Positions 15,792-23,422 of a DNA stretch of 64,000 bases are shown piece after piece. The notes beneath the pieces were generated by a model. The model ran no database searches. It was given only the letters and a program-made list of their open reading frames with translations, and was not told the origin of the DNA. Where the stretch lies: contig NZ_CP134398.1 of assembly GCF_002968335.2 (NCBI RefSeq), positions 5,922,945 to 5,986,944 of the forward strand. Reading direction: 5' to 3'. This stretch comes from Mycobacterium sp. ITM-2016-00316. GTDB lineage: Bacteria > Actinomycetota > Actinomycetes > Mycobacteriales > Mycobacteriaceae. The position numbers and the translations under genes were made by a program. The number at the start of each line of letters is the position of its first letter. Position 1 is the first letter of the stretch.

Positions 15792-18268
15792 GGCGGCGGC
15801 GGGATCGGTGCGCCCGGTGCGACCGGTGCGCCGGGCGGGGGCGGCGGTGCGTTGGGATCACCGGGAGGCGGCGGCGGGCCGACCGGCACCGTCGTCGGCG
15901 GACCCCACGGAATGGTGATGCCCGGCGCGATCTCCAGCGTCGGCTGGATCACCGTCTCCGACGGCGGCGGCGGGATGGCCGGATCCGAGGACGGCGGCGG
16001 CGGGGGCGGCGCGGCCGGCGGACCGGCGTAGCCACCGATCTCGGGCGGCTTCGGGAACGTCTCGTTGTCGGTGCCGTCGAGGGCACCGTCCATGGTGGCC
16101 TTCCAGATGTCCGACGGCAGCCCTGAGCCGTAGACCGGCCCACCCCACTGGTTGACCAGCGGTTTGTCCCCGCCGGTGGTGCCCACCCAGACCGCGGTGG
16201 ACAGCGACGGCGTGTAGCCGACCATCCAGGCGTCCCGATTGGCCCCGGTGTCACCGAGCTGGTTGGTGCCGGTCTTGGCCGCCGACGGACGCCCGCCGGC
16301 CAGGTTGTGGCCATTGGAATAACCGGCGATCGGCTGCATCGCGGCGGTCACGTTGTCGGCGACGGCGGAGTCGATGCGCTGCTCGCCCTCGTCGCCCCCG
16401 GAGTTGTCGAACAGCACGTTGCCCTGCGAGTCCTCCACCTTCTGCACGAAATGCGGCCGGTGGTAGACCCCGGAGTTGGCCAGGGTGGCGTACGCCGAGG
16501 CCATGTCGATGACCCGGCTCTGGTACTGCCCGAGCACGACGCCGTTGTTGGGGGGACCGCCCTGGCCGTCCTCGCTCAGCGTGTGTTCCACACCGGGGAA
16601 GCTCTCGGCGATACCCGCCTCATGCGCGGCGTCGGCCACGTCCTGCGGGCCGTTCTGCAGCTTGAGCATCAGCCGGTAGTAGCTGGTGTTCAGCGACCGC
16701 TTGAGCGCCTCGGCGATATTGCAGGTCCCGCAGCCGCCACCCTCGACGTTGGTGATCTTGATGCCGTTGAGCTCCAGTGGTGAGCTGTCGATGTTGTAGC
16801 CCAGCCCGATACCCTGCTGCAGCGCCGCCACCAGGGCGAACACCTTGAACGACGAACCGGTCGGCAGGCCGGCCTGCGCGAAGTCGAAGCCGTTGGCATC
16901 CGATCCGCCGTAGTACGCCTTCACCCCGCCGGTGCGCGGGTCGATCGAGACCACCGCCGACCGCATATCCGGCTCCTGGTCCTCCAGGGTCTCGGCGACG
17001 GCCTCCTCGGCGGCCTTCTGCGCCTGCGGGTCGATCGTGGTGGTGATCTTCAGGCCTTCGGTGTTCAGCGTCTGCTCGGTGATGTCGAAGAGCTCGAGGA
17101 GCTCCTTGGTCACCTGGCGCTCGATGAGTCCGTTGGGTCCGGTGGTCTGGTTGGCCGTACTCGCGAAATCGGGTGCCACCGTGGGTGGGAACACCTGGGC
17201 GGCCCGGTCGGCCGGGGACAGCGCGCCGATCTCGACCATCCCGTCGAGCACCCAGTTCCAGCGGTCGGCGGCGCCCTCGGGATCCACCGCCGGATCCAGC
17301 GTGGAGGGCCGCTGGATGAGCGCCGCCAGCAGCGCACCCTCGGCCACGTTGAGCTGCTCGACCGGCTTCCCGAAGTACGCCTGAGCCGCCGCGGAGATGC
17401 CGTACGAGCCGCGGCCGAAGTAGATGATGTTCAGGTAGGACTCGAGCACCTGGTCCTTGGACCACTCCCCCGACATCTTGGTGGAGATGACGAGTTCCTT
17501 GGCTTTTCGCACCAATCCGCCGACGCCGGAGCGTTCGTCGCCGACGAGGGCGTTCTTGACGTACTGCTGGGTGATGGTCGATCCGCCCTGCAGCCCGCTG
17601 CCACCACCGAACAGATTGTTCAGGAAGGCGCGTGCGAATCCGGTGAAGGAGAAGCCCGGGTTGGAGTAGAAGTCCCGGTCCTCGGCGGCCATCACCGCGT
17701 TGCGGACCTGCACCGGGATCTGGTCGATCTTCACATCGACCCGGTTGCCCTCGGGGGGAATGATTTTCGCGAGCTCGCTGCCATCGCTGGCCAGGATCGT
17801 GGAGACCTGCGCGGTGCGGATGTCACCCGGTTTGGGCACGTCCACGATCAGGTACGCCATGCCGAACGTGATCATCGGCAGCGCCACGAACAGCACCAGC
17901 GCGGCATAGAGCGTGCGGCGCACCCACTTCCACTGGAAACGGGGTCCGGACTTGGGGGTGGGAGCCCCGGGAGGCGGCCCACCGGGACCACCCGGACCGC
18001 CGGGGCCACCCGGGGGCGGGGGCGGGAACGGTGGCCGACGCGGCGGCCCACCGTCGAGGGCGGCCTTGACGACGTCGATCGGGTCACGCAGGTGCGGTGC
18101 CACCTCGTGGCGGACCGGCGGGATCAGCGCGGTCCTACGGTCGTCCGGGACGCCGCCGGTGGGCGGTGCGCGGTGCGCGGGCGGGTTCGGGCGCGCAGGA
18201 CTCGCGCCAGCGGACCGCTCGTTTCCGGCATCGTCCGCTGACCTGCTTTGGCGCCCTTCGCTATTCAC
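15788..18268 (-). CDS. ponA1: Bifunctional penicillin-binding protein PonA1 (PBP1)
   Basis: 826 residues. A cytoplasmic proline-rich tail (residues 1-115) is followed by one membrane segment (about 120-141, LFVALPMITFGMAYLIV). The GT51 transglycosylase has its catalytic Glu in AAEDRDFYSNPGF (about 196), with GGSTITQQYVKN. The transpeptidase has SxxK as GSSFK (Lys near 473), SLN in KRSLNTSYY and KTGT near 665. The tail is Pro-rich (repeated PPPP). It polymerises and cross-links peptidoglycan at the cell poles. It overlaps the DUF5318 gene upstream by eight bases and the GT87 gene downstream by four, so the three form one unit. Nothing essential appears to be missing. Confidence 0.97.
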   Translation of the reverse strand: MNSEGRQSRSADDAGNERSAGASPARPNPPAHRAPPTGGVPDDRRTALIPPVRHEVAPHLRDPIDVVKAALDGGPPRRPPFPPPPPGGPGGPGGPGGPPPGAPTPKSGPRFQWKWVRRTLYAALVLFVALPMITFGMAYLIVDVPKPGDIRTAQVSTILASDGSELAKIIPPEGNRVDVKIDQIPVQVRNAVMAAEDRDFYSNPGFSFTGFARAFLNNLFGGGSGLQGGSTITQQYVKNALVGDERSGVGGLVRKAKELVISTKMSGEWSKDQVLESYLNIIYFGRGSYGISAAAQAYFGKPVEQLNVAEGALLAALIQRPSTLDPAVDPEGAADRWNWVLDGMVEIGALSPADRAAQVFPPTVAPDFASTANQTTGPNGLIERQVTKELLELFDITEQTLNTEGLKITTTIDPQAQKAAEEAVAETLEDQEPDMRSAVVSIDPRTGGVKAYYGGSDANGFDFAQAGLPTGSSFKVFALVAALQQGIGLGYNIDSSPLELNGIKITNVEGGGCGTCNIAEALKRSLNTSYYRLMLKLQNGPQDVADAAHEAGIAESFPGVEHTLSEDGQGGPPNNGVVLGQYQSRVIDMASAYATLANSGVYHRPHFVQKVEDSQGNVLFDNSGGDEGEQRIDSAVADNVTAAMQPIAGYSNGHNLAGGRPSAAKTGTNQLGDTGANRDAWMVGYTPSLSTAVWVGTTGGDKPLVNQWGGPVYGSGLPSDIWKATMDGALDGTDNETFPKPPEIGGYAGPPAAPPPPPPSSDPAIPPPPSETVIQPTLEIAPGITIPWGPPTTVPVGPPPPPGDPNAPPPPPGAPVAPGAPIPPPP

Positions 18269-18698
18269 TGGCCGTACGCGCGTCGGAACGCGCCGTTCGA
18301 GTGCTCTTGCCGCGTGTCCCGTTCTTCGGGCGCGGCGTGCCTAGCACGTACGACTTGACCAGATGGTTCCAACTGCAAGTGCGGCATACCTCCACCACAT
18401 GGACGGCGAATTCGTCGAAACGGGTCGCGAGCAGCACCAGCTCCTCAGCGGTGCGCGCCGAGCCCGACACCGCGCCGAGGTGCTCCCCGAACACCCAGGA
18501 CACCAGCGTCAGCTGTTCCTTACGGCAGATCGGACACATCACCGAGCTGGTTTTCCCGTGGTACTTGGCGGCGCGCAACAGGTAGGGGTTCGCATCGCAG
18601 ACCTCGGTGACACCGGTCCGCCCGGAATACACCTCGGCCAGCAGGGACCGACGCCGCAGGGCGTAGTCCACCACCTGTCGCTGCAATCGCACGACCAC
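18261..18698 (-). CDS. DUF5318 protein (Rv0049-like)
   Basis: 145 residues. It has two CxxC pairs, VMCPICRKEQ and VEVCRTCSWNH, that could bind zinc, and the conserved opening QRQVVDYALRRRSLLAEVYSGRTGVTEVCDANPYLLRAAKYHG. The C-terminus is basic. This family is restricted to actinobacteria and sits immediately upstream of ponA1 in mycobacteria; here they overlap by eight bases. A zinc-ribbon partner or regulator of PonA1 is plausible but unproven. Start taken as GTG at 18698. Confidence 0.9.
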   Translation of the reverse strand: MVVRLQRQVVDYALRRRSLLAEVYSGRTGVTEVCDANPYLLRAAKYHGKTSSVMCPICRKEQLTLVSWVFGEHLGAVSGSARTAEELVLLATRFDEFAVHVVEVCRTCSWNHLVKSYVLGTPRPKNGTRGKSTRTARSDARTASE

Positions 18699-18773
18699 CA
18701 GAGTACGTCGGTGCCCCAGCTACCGAGGCGCGACGGCAGCGGGATGACCGCAGAACTTCTAGCATCATTGGTC

Positions 18774-19637
18774 GTGGCGGGACGGCAGACAGCACGAACA
18801 CGGGCGCGTGACACCGACCGCGATGCCGCGTGCAAGGCGCTGGACAACGCGTTCAGCGAAGGCCAGCTCGCGATGGACGAGCACCAGCGGCGCATCGACG
18901 CCGCCATCGCCGCGACCACCCTGGCCGAGCTGCACGGGCTGCTCGCTGACCTGCAGGTCGACGATCCGCTGCCGCAGCCGTCACCACCGTCACCGCGTCG
19001 CCGCGGAATCGCCGTGGCGGTGGCCGGCGGGCTGGTCGTGCTCATCGTGGCCGTCGGCTGGGCCGTCGCGTCGGAGCCCGAGGCGCCCACCGAGACGCCG
19101 ACCGCCGCCGTTCCGGAGGCCCCGGCACCGGAGACCACTGCGGCGCCGGCCTCGCCGGTCGACGATGTGCCACCGCTGGTGCTGAACCTGCCGCGGCACA
19201 TGGACACCGTCGAGGGCATGACCGGCATCCTCGACGAGATCCGCAAGCGGTTCGGCAGCACCATGGGCTACGAACTGGCCTTCAAACCCGACATTGCCTA
19301 CGTCTACCTGCCGGACCCGGCCGACGATGCGCGCAAGCTGCTCTACACCTACCGCGGCGGGTGGGGGAATCCGTCAGCCACATCGCGATCAGATACCGAT
19401 GATCTGACCGATCTCGGTGCCTTCGACGTCGCCGCCACGGTCGCCGCGTGGCAGGCGGCGCCGGCCACCTTGCAGATCGCACCCGGCGATGTGCAGGACA
19501 CCTATCTCGATATCGATCACATCGCCGAGGCCGGTGGGTTGGAGACGCTGATCCGGGTCAGCACCACATCGGGGCGCAACGGCTACATCTATCTGGACCC
19601 CTCCGGCACCGTCACACGCGTCGAAAACCCGAGCTGA
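18774..19637 (+). CDS. DUF1707 membrane protein, copy A
   Basis: About 287 residues. The N-terminus (RARDTDRDAACKALDNAFSEGQLAMDEHQRRIDAAIAATTLAELHGLLADLQ) is a DUF1707 SHOCT-like module. A membrane segment follows (IAVAVAGGLVVLIVAVGWAVA), then a Pro/Thr/Ala linker and a soluble domain (MDTVEGMTGILDEIRKRFG, LLYTYRGGWGNPSATS). It resembles Rv0048c. The GTG at 18774 is preferred because TAGCAT lies eight bases before it and copy B starts at the equivalent GTG in nearly the same context. The longer ATG at 18744 is less likely. It is divergent from the ponA1 unit. Function unknown. Confidence 0.85.
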   Translation: MAGRQTARTRARDTDRDAACKALDNAFSEGQLAMDEHQRRIDAAIAATTLAELHGLLADLQVDDPLPQPSPPSPRRRGIAVAVAGGLVVLIVAVGWAVASEPEAPTETPTAAVPEAPAPETTAAPASPVDDVPPLVLNLPRHMDTVEGMTGILDEIRKRFGSTMGYELAFKPDIAYVYLPDPADDARKLLYTYRGGWGNPSATSRSDTDDLTDLGAFDVAATVAAWQAAPATLQIAPGDVQDTYLDIDHIAEAGGLETLIRVSTTSGRNGYIYLDPSGTVTRVENPS

Positions 19638-19662
19638 GCTCCTGCGTCTTACGATCATCGGC

Positions 19663-20532
19663 GTGGCGACACGGCAGACAGCGGGTACCCGGGCCAAAGA
19701 CTCCGACCGCGATGACACGTGCAAGGTTCTGGACAGCGCGATGAGCGAAGGCCAGCTGTCCATGGAGGAACACCGGCAGCGGGTCGCGGCGGCGACCCAG
19801 GCAGCCACGCTCGGTGAGCTGCAGTCGCTGGTCTCCGATCTGCAGACCACGAGCTCACCGATCAAGCTGCCGAAACTCCAACCCGAACGATCCGCGGTCG
19901 CCATCGGCCCCGGCGCGGGCTGGGGTATCCGCATCGCGACGGCCGTCGTCCTGGTCGTCCTCGGGATCGCGATCGGCTGGGGCCTGTACGGCAACACGTC
20001 CTCACCGCTGAGCTTTGAGACCGATCCCGGAGCCAAGGACGACGGGATTCCCGCGACCGTGCTGACCGCGCCGCGACAGCTGCAGTCCCTCGGCGGCCTC
20101 AACGGGCTGTTCCAGCAGATGAAGGCGAAATTCGGTGACACCAAGGGTTTCGACCTGACGATCTTCGACGACTACGCCTCGCTGGAACGTCCCGACCCGA
20201 ACGAGCCGCGCCGGGTGCTGCGCTACAGCTACCGCGGGGGCTGGGACGACCCCTCGGAGACCAGCGTCAGCAGCGATGCCCGGCTTGTCGACCTGGCCGC
20301 CTTCGACGTGCCCACCTTCGTCGGCCTGATCCGCGGCGCCCCGGAGACCCTCGGCATCGACCCGGCCGAGGTGAAGCAGATCCACATCAGCGTCGGGCCG
20401 AACTCCGATATCACCGCCCCGCCGGAGAGCATCGAGATCAGCGTCTACGTCTCGCCGCAGTTCGGGAACAGTGGCTATATCGAGTTCAACGGCGATGCCT
20501 CGGTGAAGCGGATCAACTACCCCAGCCCCTAG
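19663..20532 (+). CDS. DUF1707 membrane protein, copy B
   Basis: 289 residues, a diverged tandem copy of the preceding gene: RAKDSDRDDTCKVLDSAMSEGQLSMEEHRQRVAAATQAATLGELQSLVSDLQ, then membrane segment IATAVVLVVLGIAIGWGLYG, then a domain sharing GLNGLFQQMKAKFG and VLRYSYRGGWDDPSETS with copy A. The GTG start is preceded by TACGAT at 19650-19655, giving a leaderless layout like copy A. The soluble domains probably face outside. A 22-bp perfect hairpin follows the stop. Confidence 0.88.
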   Translation: MATRQTAGTRAKDSDRDDTCKVLDSAMSEGQLSMEEHRQRVAAATQAATLGELQSLVSDLQTTSSPIKLPKLQPERSAVAIGPGAGWGIRIATAVVLVVLGIAIGWGLYGNTSSPLSFETDPGAKDDGIPATVLTAPRQLQSLGGLNGLFQQMKAKFGDTKGFDLTIFDDYASLERPDPNEPRRVLRYSYRGGWDDPSETSVSSDARLVDLAAFDVPTFVGLIRGAPETLGIDPAEVKQIHISVGPNSDITAPPESIEISVYVSPQFGNSGYIEFNGDASVKRINYPSP

Positions 20533-20542
20533 ACACGCACGC

Positions 20543-20591
20543 GATTTGTGGAGGTCTTGTCGGAATGAGTCCGACAAGACCTCCACAAATC
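20543..20591. terminator. Very long perfect hairpin after DUF1707 copy B
   Basis: Two 22-base arms (20543-20564 and 20570-20591) pair without a mismatch around a five-base loop (ATGAG). The inner ends are TCGGA and TCCGA. It starts ten bases past the stop codon and precedes the PadR promoter. There is no T-run. It is one of three unusually long intergenic hairpins in the window. Confidence 0.8.
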
Positions 20592-20610
20592 ACCGGGGTT
20601 TGGTCCCTCA

Positions 20611-20639
20611 TGTAGCGCCGTATATATCGGCGCGATACA
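20611..20639. promoter_or_regulatory. Imperfect palindrome, probable PadR operator
   Basis: TGTAGCGCCG and CGGCGCGATACA flank an ATATAT core, giving a dyad with a two-base bulge about 90 bases upstream of the padR start. PadR proteins often bind dyads with TGT...ACA ends and autoregulate. The AT-rich core could also be the -10 region. Confidence 0.45.
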
Positions 20640-20725
20640 CTTTGCCGACGTGTTGGTCCGTCGTAGCGACCACCACAGTAGTGGGCGGCAGATGCGGCAC
20701 CTGGCCGCACAGGGGAGGTGATTCG

Positions 20726-21274
20726 ATGCTGGAGCTCGCCATTCTGGGACTTCTGCTGGAGTCGCCGATGCACGGCTACGAACTTCGCAAGCGCCTGACG
20801 GGGCTGTTGGGCGCCTTCCGTGCGTTTTCCTACGGCTCGCTGTACCCGGCGTTGCGGCGCATGCAGGCCGACGGCCTCATCGTCGAGGACGCCGCACCGG
20901 ACGGAACCCCCAAGATGCGGCGCGCCCGTCGCGTCTACCAACTCAGCGATACCGGCAAGGCACGTTTCGCCGAACTGGTGGCTGACACCGGACCGCAGAA
21001 CTACACCGACGACGGGTTCGGCGTGCACCTGGCGTTCTTCAACCGCACGCCCGCCGAGGCCAGGATGCGCATCCTGGAAGGCCGCCGCCGTCAGGTCGAG
21101 GAACGCCGCGAAGGTCTGCGGGAAGCGGTCGCGCGGGCCAGTACCTCACTGGACCGCTACACCCGGCAGTTGCACCAGCTGGGCCTGGAGTCCAGCGAGC
21201 GCGAAGTCAAATGGCTCAACGAACTGATCGCGGCCGAACGCGTCGCACAGGGCAACCCGGAAACACAGCCGTGA
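20726..21274 (+). CDS. PadR-family transcriptional regulator
   Basis: 182 residues. The winged helix reads LELAILGLLLESPMHGYELRKRLTGL, then FSYGSLYPALRRMQADGLI and RARRVYQLSDTGKARFAEL. The C-terminal coiled-coil dimer arm (RRRQVEERREGLREAVARASTSLDRYTRQL) follows. The ATG at 20726 has GGGGAGG eight bases upstream. It corresponds to Rv0047c, next to ino1 in mycobacteria, and ends 30 bases before the ino1 start. Co-regulation with inositol synthesis is possible. Confidence 0.93.
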   Translation: MLELAILGLLLESPMHGYELRKRLTGLLGAFRAFSYGSLYPALRRMQADGLIVEDAAPDGTPKMRRARRVYQLSDTGKARFAELVADTGPQNYTDDGFGVHLAFFNRTPAEARMRILEGRRRQVEERREGLREAVARASTSLDRYTRQLHQLGLESSEREVKWLNELIAAERVAQGNPETQP

Positions 21275-21304
21275 ACACCACCGAGGATCCAAAGGAGAAT
21301 GACC

Positions 21305-22399
21305 ATGTCGAAGCCTGAGTCCACCGAAGTCAGGGTCGCGATTGTCGGAGTCGGCAACTGCGCATCCTCCTTGGTCCAGGGTGTGCAGTACTACCGCGAC
21401 GCCGACGAGAACGCCAACGTCCCCGGCCTGATGCACGTGAAGTTCGGGCCGTACCACGTCCGCGACGTGAAGTTCGTCGCCGCGTTCGACGTGGACGCCA
21501 AGAAGGTCGGCTTCGACCTGTCCGAGGCCATCGGTGCGTCGGAGAACAACACCATCAAGATCGCCGACGTACCGCCGACCGACATCATCGTGCAGCGCGG
21601 ACCGACGCTCGACGGCATCGGCAAGTACTACTCCGAGACCATCGAGGTCTCCGACGCCGACCCGGTCGACGTCGTCAAGGTCCTCAAGGACGCCAAGGTC
21701 GACGTGCTGGTGTCCTACCTGCCCGTCGGTTCCGAAGAGGCCGACAAGTTCTACGCCCAGTGCGCCATCGACGCCAAGGTCGCGTTCGTCAACGCGCTGC
21801 CGGTGTTCATCGCCTCGGACCCGGTGTGGGCCAAGAAGTTCACCGATGCCGGTGTGCCGATCGTCGGTGACGACATCAAGAGCCAGGTCGGCGCCACCAT
21901 CACCCACCGCGTGATGGCCAAGCTGTTCGAGGATCGCGGCGTCACCCTGGACCGCACCTACCAGCTCAACGTCGGCGGCAACATGGACTTCAAGAACATG
22001 CTCGAACGCGAGCGCCTGGAGTCCAAGAAGGTGTCCAAGACCCAGGCCGTCACCAGCAACCTGACCGGCTCGCTGGCCGACAAGGTGTACGACAAGAACG
22101 TGCACATCGGCCCGTCGGACTACGTCGCCTGGCTCGACGACCGCAAGTGGGCCTACGTCCGCCTGGAGGGCCGCGCCTTCGGTGACGTGCCGCTGAACCT
22201 GGAGTACAAGCTCGAGGTCTGGGATTCGCCGAACTCCGCGGGCATCATCATCGACGCCGTGCGCGCCGCGAAGATCGCCCTGGACCGCGGCCTGGGCGGC
22301 CCGATCCTGCCTGCCTCGGCCTACCTGATGAAGAGCCCGCCGGAGCAGCTGGCCGACGATGTCGCCCGCACCCAGCTGGAAGCCTTCATCGAGGGCTGA
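21305..22399 (+). CDS. ino1: Inositol-3-phosphate synthase
   Basis: About 364 residues. The enzyme converts glucose 6-phosphate to inositol 3-phosphate with NAD, the first step to phosphatidylinositol, PIMs, LAM and mycothiol. NAD motif [16 protein letters not shown], then [23 protein letters not shown] and [15 protein letters not shown] are family marks. Two in-frame ATGs occur at 21299 and 21305; AAAGGAG at 21291-21297 leaves seven bases to the second, so 21305 is chosen. A 20-bp perfect hairpin follows. Confidence 0.97.
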   Translation: MSKPESTEVRVAIVGVGNCASSLVQGVQYYRDADENANVPGLMHVKFGPYHVRDVKFVAAFDVDAKKVGFDLSEAIGASENNTIKIADVPPTDIIVQRGPTLDGIGKYYSETIEVSDADPVDVVKVLKDAKVDVLVSYLPVGSEEADKFYAQCAIDAKVAFVNALPVFIASDPVWAKKFTDAGVPIVGDDIKSQVGATITHRVMAKLFEDRGVTLDRTYQLNVGGNMDFKNMLERERLESKKVSKTQAVTSNLTGSLADKVYDKNVHIGPSDYVAWLDDRKWAYVRLEGRAFGDVPLNLEYKLEVWDSPNSAGIIIDAVRAAKIALDRGLGGPILPASAYLMKSPPEQLADDVARTQLEAFIEG

Positions 22400-22409
22400 T
22401 TCTTTTCAC

Positions 22410-22465
22410 CGAGAGTGCGGTGAGATCGCGTTTCCCTCCGAAATGGCGATCTCACCGCACTCTCG
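22410..22465. terminator. Long perfect hairpin after ino1
   Basis: Arms 22410-22429 and 22446-22465 (20 bases, all paired) enclose a 16-base loop. It starts 11 bases after the ino1 stop and ends 16 bases before the -10 box of the esterase gene. Strong stem, no T-run. Confidence 0.8.
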
Positions 22466-22492
22466 TCGTTTCAGGGGACGTATAAAGAGTTC

Positions 22493-23422
22493 GTGAGCTT
22501 CCCCGAGATCTCCGATGACGAACTGCTGGACCTCGACGAATTCGCCCTGCTTCACGAAAACGCCGAACAGGCCGGAGTGACCGAGGTTCCCCCGGCGCAG
22601 CGGCTCGACCTCGGCGAAATCAGCGCCGTCAAGTGGGGTTCGGGGTCGCCCCGGGTGGTCTTCCTGCACGGCGGTGGCCAGAACGCACACACCTGGGACA
22701 CCGTCATCCTCGGACTCGGGCTGCCCGCGCTGGCCATCGATCTACCCGGGCACGGCCGCTCGGCCTGGCGCGAAGATGGGGACTACGGCCCCAAGCTCAA
22801 CGCCGAAACCGTCAAACCCGTGCTGCGCGAGCATGCCGCCGACGCCCGGCTCGTGGTGGGTATGTCGCTGGGCGGGCTGACCGCACTGCGGGTCGCGGCC
22901 ACCGAACCGGCCCTCGTGCCCGAACTGGTGCTCGTCGACGTCACCCCGTCCGCCCCCGAGCGGCACGAGCAGATGTCGAAGGCCCAGCTCGGGGCGGTCG
23001 CCCTGGTGCAAGGCGAGCGGACCTTCCCGTCGTTTGCGGCGATGCTCGACGTGACCGTCGCCGCCGCCCCGCACCGCGACCGGAACTCGTTGCGCCGCGG
23101 CGTGTTCCACAACGCCAAACGCCTCGACGACGGCACCTGGACCTGGCGGTATGACACCATCCGCAGGGGTGCCACCGACAAGAGCGAGGGCATGCCGGAA
23201 TCCTTCACCGGTCTGTGGGAGGACGTCCCGGCCATCACCATGCCGACGACACTGGTGCGCGGCGCGAACTCCTTTTTCGTCAACGACGAGGACGCCGCGG
23301 CGTTCGCCGACGGTGCACCCGGATTCCGGCAAACCCATATCGTGGAGGGGGCCGGCCACTCGGTGCAGGGCGATCAGCCACGCAAGCTGATCGAGATCCT
23401 GCGCGGCATCGTCACCGGCTGA
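22493..23422 (+). CDS. Alpha/beta-hydrolase, Rv0045c-like esterase
   Basis: 309 residues. The oxyanion region is VVFLHGGGQNAHTWD and the nucleophile elbow GMSLGG with Ser125. The acid is probably in the strand TLVRGANSFFVNDED and the His is in GAGHSVQGDQP. Rv0045c hydrolyses short and branched acyl esters. A long cap domain is present between 140 and 235. The GTG at 22493 has TATAAA six bases before it, so the transcript is likely leaderless. The last 11 bases overlap the convergent metalloprotease gene. Confidence 0.9.
   Translation: MSFPEISDDELLDLDEFALLHENAEQAGVTEVPPAQRLDLGEISAVKWGSGSPRVVFLHGGGQNAHTWDTVILGLGLPALAIDLPGHGRSAWREDGDYGPKLNAETVKPVLREHAADARLVVGMSLGGLTALRVAATEPALVPELVLVDVTPSAPERHEQMSKAQLGAVALVQGERTFPSFAAMLDVTVAAAPHRDRNSLRRGVFHNAKRLDDGTWTWRYDTIRRGATDKSEGMPESFTGLWEDVPAITMPTTLVRGANSFFVNDEDAAAFADGAPGFRQTHIVEGAGHSVQGDQPRKLIEILRGIVTG

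Noticed and set aside
14304..16031. 575-codon plus-strand frame opposite the GT87 gene and ponA1
   Set aside because: Antisense to clearly real genes, His/Gln/Arg-rich, with no motif. High-GC DNA gives long antisense frames.
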